DNA from: Dipetalonema caudispina
Taxonomy: Eukaryota > Nematoda > Chromadorea > Rhabditida > Onchocercidae
Direction: 5' to 3'
Length of the DNA stretch: 64,000 nucleotides
Assembly: GCA_013365325.1 (NCBI GenBank)
Contig: JABVXV010000108.1
Span: 121,958 to 185,957 of the forward strand
How positions within the stretch are numbered: position 1 is the stretch's first letter; each line of letters begins with the position of its first letter. Position numbers and translations under genes: made by a program. Under the pieces are notes generated by a model. The model ran no database searches. It saw nothing but the letters and a program-made list of their open reading frames with translations, and was not told the DNA's origin. Shown one piece after another: positions 54,740-64,000 of the stretch.

Positions 54740-55541
54740 TAGTAAAGCCAATTTAAAATGCTACGAATTAGTAATAAAAACTTACTACATATTTTTTGCG
54801 TGGTTCTTCCCGCAGCATTTTATGATACAGTTTCTAAAATTATAATTTGAGAAGTATATTTCAATCTGGAGCCGGTTAAGAATGTCACGAAAATTTTGCA
54901 AAGTTTTCGAACTAAGAACAGAAATAATGCTCAATTAATTTGAACTGTAGAAATAGCAGTACATACAAGGCCTTCAGCATCAATCATATTTCTATATCGA
55001 CTCATAACATCTTCATAAATTCGAGCCACATCATCACGCAGATACTTGGGAAGGGGAGCATCCTCGTCTTCCTTCAACCCTCTGAATGACTTTTCCTCGC
55101 CAGAGTCTTCATTTCCAACCTGTAATATAAATTAAACTGAAACGTCCAGTAAAATTCTCAGTGAGAGATACTCATGTCGACATCATAAGTACTACCACTG
55201 AAAACTAGTCTTCTCTTTATATTCCCCATGAAGAATCTATTTTCGAAGAATCACATTTTCCATAGGGAATATAAAAAGTGGGCTGGTTTTCAGGAAAGTG
55301 TTGCAACAACTTGAAAAACTTAAATTTTATTCTTTAACTAATAATAATATGCACAGACGAGACATTGATTGCTCCACTGATTGTTTCATTTCAATGAATG
55401 ACGTTAAAAAAAAATTTTATGACGGACATCCTCCTTTAATTGATCCTTTTTGAAACAACGCCGTTTTGCTCCACGGCTTACTTGTCCATCATTTTTGATT
55501 CCTCTTTTGCCAATATTGCGGCTACTGTTGGAGGTATCCAT
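49697..55541 (-). CDS. mes-2: Enhancer of zeste histone H3K27 methyltransferase (PRC2 catalytic subunit)
   Basis: Catalytic subunit of Polycomb repressive complex 2, methylating H3 Lys27. Exons (minus order): 55482-55541, 54967-55119, 54786-54833, 54203-54376, 53918-54016, 53715-53826, 53412-53484, 53133-53278, 52800-52897, 52341-52547, 52179-52258, 51342-51500, 51108-51247, 50882-50970, 50628-50769, 50369-50460, 50120-50224, 49697-49732; 670 residues, every junction in phase. Domain order as in EZH2: [22 protein letters not shown], a Cys-rich segment [24 protein letters not shown]-like [23 protein letters not shown] (around 345-367), a CXC pre-SET cluster (CRCGEQC to CKSCKC), then SET with [20 protein letters not shown] near 611-616 and GEELFFDY near 645-652. 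The short end [10 protein letters not shown] parallels E(z). TTTTCAG at 55555-55561 ends 13 bases before the ATG. mes-2 is the C. elegans name; sequence resembles EZH2 throughout. Confidence 0.95.
54687..54736. repeat. (AT)25 microsatellite in a mes-2 intron
   Basis: An uninterrupted AT dinucleotide run of 50 bases in the intron between exons 54786-54833 and 54203-54376. It begins about 50 bases downstream of the donor. Likely length-polymorphic. Confidence 0.9.
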
Positions 55542-56720
55542 ACCACATTTACCACTGAAAAGTTCAAGCTACCTTTTCTTTCACGATAAATCCTTACTTG
55601 ATCAGTCTTCTACAATCAAATGCAAGAGAGAAACTGATAACAATAAGTTGATTCCTATCTTTTTTTAAACCAACCGTTAAATTCATCTTAGTAACAGATG
55701 TTTCAATTTTGATTTTCGAAAAAGTGAAACAATCCTCGATAACAAAATAAAGGCTGAAATGACCAATAAATGTACTATTCCTCCATTCTAACTTAACGAA
55801 CATCTAATGAATGACCGGATAAGATATTAAAGCGAAACCTGAAGTATTTCTCCATCATCTTATCTGTCATACCGGTCAATTAATTAATCTCTTTATAACT
55901 ACAAAATCTCAACAATATCATCATAAGCTATTTAGATACTTACCCTCAATGCAGTACTACCTTAATTTTACTGCTGTTGTCAATTAACCTGTCACATTAC
56001 CTTCTCTCACTTTCCCTCTATCCCTAAAATGTTAACGATATCTTTTCCTTTTTAGCTTTCATCCTAATCCTTCCATCATCTTTTCATCTAATCCGTAATC
56101 CTTCCATGATTGTTCACATTCTCTCTCATTCTTATATATTTCTATCCTTTCATTTATCAACCACAATTCAATTTACCGGACTACTCCTTTAGTTTTAACA
56201 GTTCTTGGAAGACCTAACAAATTGAGAAAGTAATATCAGAAGTTAACCACCTGCGAATGGGATGATGATAAGTTTCATTCAGAGCACTGCACATATATGT
56301 TGCTTGGGATAAAGGGAGACTTGGTTTTAGTGAGAGTGAGATAGACTGGTCGATACCAATGATTTTAATGCTGTGATCTGTAACCTCATGTAGTAATTTT
56401 ACAATCAAGTTACCTTTGTGTGTAATATCACTCTGCTATTATTCGAAACTTTCAGTATCACTATTTGTTCGAAATTACACGACATTACATACTTTTAACT
56501 CTTCACTAAAAACAGAATATTTGAAATTTTAATGAGTTCCGTAATTTTTCTTCTAATGTCGTCATTCAATTGGAATTTAAAACAAGCGAATAAAATCTTT
56601 TCTTGCTTGCATTATAGCATTTTTCTCCCTTCGGCACATTCGCCCAAGTAGTCTTTCAAGTTCTAAGTAATTCTTTTTAATTTAGCGGATAAATTTGTTG
56701 GAAGTAGAAAGGTAAAAAGA
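55542..56720. promoter_or_regulatory. Divergent promoter region of mes-2 and csn-1
   Basis: About 1.18 kb between opposed start codons. Candidate trans-splice acceptors lie at each edge: TTTTCAG (minus strand, 55555-55561) and TTCTTTTTAATTTAG (plus strand, 56671-56685). No further motif is recognised. Short open frames here (55594-55803 minus, 56214-56408 minus) lack any family resemblance. Confidence 0.5.
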
Positions 56721-59700
56721 ATGTCGGTACCAGATCCGGATGAAGCGATGGATGCCCATGTAGAAGAACCTATCGACGATACCGATTTCGATCTGAACAA
56801 TGCAAATGAAGTTGATGACGAATTTGTTGGTCAGCCGGTAGTATCACCCGTACTTCCTGGGGAAAATGGTGAATTTAAGTTTGTTACTTCTTACTTGTAT
56901 GCAACTTTTATTATCAAGAGGTGAGATACTCATTTTAATGTATTTCAGGTAGTACTCTCCAGAAAATCACTCTCGTACCCACTCTTGTGCAGAACGTTGT
57001 TAATTCCATACCGTTCGATCTGGAAGCAGTTCGAACTAGTTATACAGGTGATTTCACTGAATTACTCCAACTTTAAACATTCCATGTTAACTTTTATTAT
57101 TATAAAATCAAAATGAAAATGATTTGCATGTTTAGATATTTGAGTAATTTAATCCGACAGATTTTCTACATATGTTATGTGGTGTCTTCAGTGAAGTCGT
57201 CAGTCATCTTAGAAAGTTGTCGTAATACTTTTTGTGGTCATGTAGTGAAGTCTGGCGGACACAAAGTTTCCATAACTTTTGAAGCCTCATTTTTGCCAAT
57301 TAATTAACTAGCTAATTTAATAGGGAATTAAATACAAATGTTTATCATAATCAAATATTATCTTTTCTCAAACCTTCTTTCTACAGTTGTAGGCATCGCA
57401 GTAATTTTGAAAGCGTATTTGATAGCGTTTTTACGTTAGGCATTTAGCGATTCTAGCGAAGACATATATGTTGTAATAGAGATAATATTCGAACTGTTAA
57501 CTGAATTTACATTCAAGAAATATTTCAACAGTAAATCGTTCTAGGTTATGCACTGATTAATCGATTATTATTCATAGCCGATACTTGTCCTCCGCTACAA
57601 AAAGATTCATTAATTATGCTTATCAACTATACTGTTGAGGTAGCCATTACTTTTACTTTAATTTCATCTTTATTGATATAAATTCTACCTTTTGTGAGGA
57701 AAAGTGGGGTGAAAGATATAAATTTAATATCGGTAATACTGTTCCTTGAGTAGTTCGGATCCAGTAATTGTTATATTGATATGAAAAATTCGAAATTACA
57801 AGAGGTCGATTATTTTAGTTTGCAGCATACTTCAAATGTACAAGTGTATCTAGCAGCTCATCATCGTTTAAATGCACTGCGTGCAGCACCCCTCGAATTA
57901 CACTCAGCTGGTGTTTCCGCGGATGTGAACACTGCTGATGATTTGCCTCGTTTGAATTCACAGTGGATGGATGCAACCACAGCAAAATCACAAGCTCGTT
58001 TGGACATGCTTGCAGTTGAATTCAAAAGACAGAAGGAGGAAGGTGTTAAGGTGCGTTACTAAAGTGAAAATTTTTTGTTGCCAACAGAAATCAAGATTTA
58101 ATCAAGGTTAATATGTTACTGTTTTAGCTTATTATGACCCACTCAATTTTTGATCTAAATTTATTTGAAAGTTAATGTTTCTCATAAAAAATTAAATATA
58201 GGAGTCTACGAGGCGCACTATGCATGATCTTTTTGAGCAGCATATCGCCATGGGACAGCTGCAAGAAGCTGCTAAGCTATATGGTCGTGGGATACGAGAA
58301 TATTGCACTTCACCAAAACATATTATCGAGGTCTTTCTGAAGATTTATTTCATTCTGGAGGTTGACAGTAAAATTAATCTTTTAAATAGTTGTGATCGTT
58401 CACTGCTGCACATTTTCTTACGGTGCTGGTGATAAATCGTTCATGACGAACGAATCTACTGCCATTAGCGTAGAATCATTCCTTTTCATTCACTCACAGC
58501 ATTAAGCTAGTGTTGGACTTGAATGTTTTGCAGAACTAACTATGACTTTCGTGTTCTTGATAGATGTTGGATTAATTCTAAACTTTGAGCTGGAAAAAAT
58601 CTTTCGGATGCCGTGATTAAAAAATAGATAAATGAGTGGGTTAGATGGGACTTATTCCTCAAATTTTTTGGGATCACGCAGTTTACTTTTTTTTTTTTCT
58701 ATACTTCGGTTACAGATGCTGATGAGTTGGATAGAGGTGACGATATATCTTAGTCACTGGCATCGAGTGGAGCCTCTCCTTACGCAGGTCGAAAGAGCTC
58801 TAAGTATGATTTCAAAAATTGTTATTTTTTTCTAAACAAATACAGGTAATCCTGGTACGATTACGTCTATGCAAATATATTTATGTTTCTGAAGTGATTT
58901 TATTTCAAAAGTATAAACTAGGAAATTTCAAATCTCAGCTGTTAATTCGATTTGTCAAGTTTATTTTATCTAATCTGTAATGTTTCGCATCCAGTTCTAA
59001 GCATAATTTTACTGTATATGCATGCGCTTCGTCTGGAGCTTTAGAGAACTGAGTCTTCCGCTTAGAAAATCAATGCAGACTTGTTCAGTTGAAGTTTTTT
59101 CAGTTTTTTACCGGAAAAACTGCTTCAGTTCAGGGACGGATTTGTTAATAACATGAGCAAAACCTTTGTTTATTAAATTCCTGTTCATATCTTATTGTTT
59201 GTTTTTTACATAGTTTATGGAATAAAATGAAATCATCCAATACAAATATCTTTTTAAAGTTGTTCAAAAAGTTTTTCAGAAATCAGTTAATCCACTTAGT
59301 TATTTTTGCAGTTGAAGCAATGGAAGTGGAAAATGTGGCGGCAACATCAACGAGTCGGCCTGGTCGTTTGGCAGCAAATTCAACTTACGCGGCCACCAGG
59401 AATATGAAAGAAGTAATTGATACTGCAAAGGCCAAAGTTGGAGCAGTTGCTGCTTTAAATCATCTAAACATGAGAAATTATAGACTAGTGGCCGAAAAAT
59501 GCTTAAAGGTATCCATTGTTACTTATTCAGATATGAAGAATTATAAACTAAAAATGTAATTCTGAAGTAGTAGCAGTTGTGTATAACAATATCTTCATGC
59601 ACTTCATTGTGTTGAATCAGAATGTAACTTCTTGAAGGAAGAAACTGTATCAGGACTACTGAGCAATTTTCTTGTTGCCTAGAAGCAGTTCTAGATTTTG

Positions 59701-62472
59701 AAATCAATGGAGAAATGTTTAAGAAGTATCCTTTCAGATTGAATTTGATTATTTTGATTATCCAGCTTTGTTGGCCGCTAAAGATGTTGTTATGTTCGGT
59801 ACCATTTGTGCACTAGCAACTTTTAGTCGATCAGAATTGAAAGAAAAAGTTCTGGGGAGCTTAATGTTCTGGAAATTCCTCGAAGCGGAGCCAAAACTTA
59901 TTGAATTACTTCAAAAATTTGTAAAAAGTCAATTTGGAATCTGTTTTGATATTTTAGAAGAGGTATTAATTCTCTGTTAGCTTTTTACGTTTTTACTTGT
60001 TTATCAAAGATTAGAGGATGCTTCTGCAGTGCTGTAAGTGGTAGGTTAAAAACTGAGACTGGAAATAGGCCAGGGCAGGCGAATTTAGTATATATTTTCT
60101 TGACATGATTTCTAATCATATTATTGGAACAGTCGTATGGAAAGTGTAAATCATCTTTATGAATTGGCAAACAATAGACTACCCTAGTTTTTTGATTGTT
60201 ACAAAGCATAAGAAAAAAAATTTTTCTTGCTGTAGTTTGGAACTATTAAACTTCCATTAAGGAAGATGGGTTTCATAGCGGATTGAGTGGAACTGAATAA
60301 GAACCATTCGATTTCTGTGTTCATTGAAAATTGAATAGTCTTTAAAAGGGTTTCTTTTTCCCATTTTACACGAAACACTTTGTAGTCTTCGGAATGTTAG
60401 AGGTTCACTACATGTGCAAAATAATATTCTCTGATAAATATTTGCTTATCCTATTGAATTTCTCGGCTTATTTCACTTTCGGAGAATTTTCAGATTCGTG
60501 ATCAGCTCCTTTTAAATATGCACCTTTGGTCGCACGTAAAGGAGCTCTATTATTTAATTCGGCGGCGAGCCATTGTGCAGTATTTTACACCGTATGCAGT
60601 TGCTGATATGAACAAAATGGCTGTTACATTTCGGGTTCATGTTAGCGAGGTAATCATTTTAGTCATTTTCAGTCGAAATTAATAAAATTGATTTTACTTG
60701 GTGCATTACAAATGATTCTGTTTAAAAAATAGGAAATTAATATACTTTCTTAAAGCTTATTTTTGGGCTCGATCTTTTTTTTAATTTTATAGCATTTTCA
60801 AGGAACTCAAATAGCATGAAGTACTTTTGTCATATCATGTTTCAATCATGATGCTTTTTCTCCATTACATATGATTCTATAAATTTTATTTGTTGCAAAT
60901 TATGCTTTTAGCTTTTTTTGACGTATATCTTTATCATCCTTTTAAAGGATCAGTAGGAAAAGTTACTTTGGAATAAATATTTATGTAATTTCTAGAAATA
61001 GTTTAGTCTAATATTGCAGCTGGAAAATGAGCTTGTTAAATTAATTGCGAAAAACGAAATATCTGCGAGGATCGATTCATCTAATAAAAAGTTGTATGCG
61101 AAAATCGAAAATCAAGTTACGACTACCTACAATGAGTATGTTTTTAGTTCTACGTTAGCAACAATGTTTGAACTTACAGTTTTTGAAGCCTCTGCAAACA
61201 ATTTTGAAAAAGTGAAATTTGTTTACATTTTTGTGTTTGGATATTTATTTTCGGGTTGAATAATTCCGATTTGATCATTTTTAAGGCTTCTAGAAGTTAG
61301 TGATACGATGCGTCGCAACATTTTGGATATCTTACTACGGGCCGCGCTTCATCAGGCACAAATAATAGTTGGACAAACAGAAAATGGTGCTCGTAACAGA
61401 CGTCGTCCTCTTCAGGGATCTTCCGCAACCGATGAACTATCGGAACGTAAAATATGTGCTGGTCAGCAAATATGTATGCTCTTCTTTCAGTTTTGAGTTC
61501 ATTAAATGTATTATTTTGGATGTTGAAGACCTGTCTCACCTTTCAGACTTTATTTTATCCGTGAAAAGAATGAATTCAGATGTTTTATTTCATTAAATTC
61601 TTTGGTTCTTCGGTTTCTTAGGAATTTTTGGAAAATTTTTTTACCAACCATCGGAATTTCAGGTAGCGCAAGCGATAGTACAGCAGGTTGCTCAACAAGT
61701 CAGCTACCAGGTTTGTTTTGCTAAGTTTTTGTTCCAATATTTCTTTTTTTTATTGGAGAAAAGATTATTGAAAAGTAAATCGATGAAGTGTAATCTCTCG
61801 GTTTGTTGATTTATGTCACGGATATATCGTGATCTAGAGATAATCACATTTAAATTTCTAGGGTATTTTCAGCTGGTTTAAAGGTAACTAATGAGTCGTA
61901 CACATATACGATATATCAGTTATAACCTTGTTCAATCCTTTTGAGACTGTTGTAAGTTCGCTGACAAGTTGAAATTAGATTTTGTTTTTAAGCATAAAGA
62001 ATGTTTTAGGACCTACTAGAAGTTTAATGTCACGTATTTTTGGTTCTGCTCGCGTCACTTTCAGTCCGACCAATTCATCGCAAGCTGCAGAAGCAGATAG
62101 TTCAAATGAAGTACCCAAGGTTGTTATACTGAAATAGGATAAACCTGATAGCACTTCGTTTGAGATTTATATTAATCTTGTTGGTGATACTTAATCTCAG
62201 CGATAGGAATCATTTTTCTGATTCTATTTCATATTGATTTAATCTTTTATTTTAATGAGATTCTGATTTAGACTAGTCCGCTGAGAAAGGAGAACATGGA
62301 AGTTGCACCCGCGATTGAAAAGTCACTCCCTGAGGCATCCTCTTCAATAATTGCCGGTAATGAGAATTCTCAGGAAGTAATCGTGCAGCGACATTCAGGT
62401 GATCAACAAGCCCCTTCTTTTATGAAAGATGGTGTTTCTGATGTTGATGGTTGTGATAGAGTCGATGAATGA
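56721..62472 (+). CDS. csn-1: COP9 signalosome subunit 1 (PCI-domain protein)
   Basis: Scaffold subunit of the COP9 signalosome, which removes NEDD8 from cullin-RING ubiquitin ligases. Exons: 56721-56868, 56949-57047, 57545-57639, 57826-58050, 58202-58330, 58716-58803, 59312-59508, 59738-59962, 60494-60649, 61020-61135, 61286-61446, 61663-61710, 62010-62119, 62272-62472; 665 residues, all phases agree. Family landmarks: LLFIADTCPPLQKDSL, an RRTMHDLFEQ helix, REYCTSPKHI, the helical repeat IEVTIYLSHWHRVEPL, GTICALATFSRSEL, then the PCI domain with RRRAIVQYFTPYAVADMNKM and the winged-helix part LIAKNEISARIDS. A Ser-rich tail of roughly 100 residues past the usual end is spread over the last exons, so the protein is longer than human CSN1 (about 490-530). 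The start is preceded by an acceptor at 56684-56685 (35-base leader). Confidence 0.95.
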
Positions 62473-62548
62473 ATTTTTTTTAATTTATGTTAATTTTTTT
62501 TCACCACGTCGTTTCATATAGTAATGGATATCATATTATTTGTATGAA

Positions 62549-62554
62549 ATAAAT
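62549..62554 (+). terminator. csn-1 poly(A) signal AATAAA
   Basis: AATAAA 77 bases after the csn-1 stop codon, overlapping a second AATAA. Confidence 0.65.
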
Positions 62555-63797
62555 AACATAAGGGTGTTTATTATTCTTTGAAACTCTGAAGAAATCATAC
62601 TTGGAAGAAGGATTAGGATGAGATTCCAAGCAAGTCAGATGGAAGTACTTTGTCTATTGTTATTATTTGCCGGACAGCACTACGGCTACATTGAGTAGTG
62701 TTTGACATTGTATTCTAAGATTACGCCGTTATTTTAGGATTTCATGGTTGAAAAAATCTATATAGTTAAACATATTGTGAACACTGTCTCAATACTTTTC
62801 ACTGTTTTAGTGAGTTATTCCCTTTGACACTTTTATAACTTGTCAGATTATTACTTTTTTTGCATCCGGCTGGTCTTACTTTTAAAGTAATATATTCTTA
62901 CTCGTTTTCGTTGTGCCCTCAGCACTGTACTGAAAGCAGAAATTAGATGAAAAATTGTCTCATTTTGCAACTACTGTACTATACTATAAAAGAAACAAGC
63001 ATACCGACATCAATAGTGTCTTAAAAGCGAGATTTGTCAAGTGCGACTAGTGTAAATTAGAAAAAATATGCAGGTATCAAAGACATGAAACTGCCAACTT
63101 ACATGGATAACCAACCATGTTGTAAATCTTCAAGATGATAAAAATAAGTAGGGATATGATTTCAGTAGTAAATTTGTCGTTACCTTACAAAATGGAATGA
63201 AGCACTTTTTGTTCGAAATGTAGAGGTAACCATTCTCATATTTTCTGATGCATTTCGACTTGCAAGAATGTAGAGTAGTTTTGAAGTTTGCAGTTAAGGC
63301 TTCAGTTATATTTAACAGTTTTGTATGATTTGCTGGATTAGAATCGCCGTTCTTTTGGATACTTGCGGAGCACATTTCGGTTACCGCAAGAACTATGTTA
63401 ATATATATGCATTTGGCGAGGCAGTTTGCGAATTTGAGCAAAAAAAAAATTATGTCTCTGTCGATAAAGGCTTTGGTTTTGTTTTCCGTAATATTTTGTT
63501 GGAAATGGAAGATCTTATAAATGAGGGTTGTATGACGTGAATGGATAATACCTAACTTGATCTATCAAAGTGCTGGGGAGAACTTGAACAAGATCAGATC
63601 TGCGATTCTGCGAAATCTTGAGATCACTATATAGTGATGCTCAGATATAAGCACGATTTGAGAGTTGTGTCATGGATAACTGAAATCAAATCAAGGTCTT
63701 CGATATTCAGAAAAAAGAGGCTCACCTTTAAATTAATGAGCCGCTGTCGTAAAAATCACTGAATCGTCAGGAAAAATAGTTATTTATTGTTTTTCCC

Positions 63798-63821
63798 GGG
63801 AGACAAATCTCTTTGTCTCCC
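63798..63821. repeat. Perfect 10-bp hairpin
   Basis: GGGAGACAAA, a TCTC loop, then TTTGTCTCCC. The stem is more GC-rich than its surroundings and is followed by a CT-rich tract. Function unknown; it could be a structured element or an end of a repeat unit. Confidence 0.65.
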
Positions 63822-63857
63822 TCTCTCTCTTTTTATACACATATATATGCAACAGCA

Positions 63858-64000
<143 letters not shown>

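Overview
The window is nuclear DNA from a nematode, most likely a spirurid (filarial-type, clade III) worm. It is AT-rich. Its genes are split into many small exons by short introns with TTTCAG/TTTTAG acceptors. Several start codons lie 2-35 bases after a good 3' splice site, as expected for spliced-leader trans-splicing. The protein families are closest to Caenorhabditis elegans genes, including a nematode-type chemosensory G-alpha subunit. There is no bacterial, viral or CRISPR content, and I could not recognise a tRNA or rRNA gene. Exon coordinates were worked out by hand from splice signals, reading phase and family conservation.

Layout: (1) 67-321 (+), last exon of an unidentified basic protein. 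(2) 911-5989 (-), an eight-exon G-alpha gene, gpa-3-like. (3) 5990-15786, intergenic. (4) 15787-17895 (-), a five-exon cytosolic sulfotransferase, ssu-1-like. (5) 17896-26583, intergenic, with a large imperfect inverted repeat at about 23450-24330. (6) 26584-36209 (-), a 29-exon nephrocystin-4 gene (nphp-4), with a perfect-consensus X-box upstream at 36437-36450. (7) 37398-44743 (+), an 11-exon cyclin L gene (cyl-1) with a 3.8-kb intron inside the cyclin fold. (8) 44744-49696, a gap between convergent genes. (9) 49697-55541 (-), an 18-exon E(z)/EZH2 histone methyltransferase (mes-2 family). (10) 56721-62472 (+), a 14-exon COP9 signalosome subunit 1 (csn-1). (11) 62473-64000, intergenic, running into a long AAT microsatellite.

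nphp-4/cyl-1 and mes-2/csn-1 are divergent pairs with about 1.2 kb between start codons; cyl-1/mes-2 are convergent. No nematode operon is evident. Three genes fit ciliated sensory neuron biology by C. elegans precedent: gpa-3 (chemosensory signalling), nphp-4 (ciliary transition zone) and ssu-1 (sensory-neuron sulfotransferase). The other three are general nuclear regulators: splicing/transcription cyclin, PRC2 methyltransferase and CSN subunit.

I did not find a convincing undescribed system. The best leads are the X-box, the 880-bp inverted repeat, the long cyclin L intron, an inferred GC-AG intron in ssu-1, and one frame-inconsistent junction in nphp-4.
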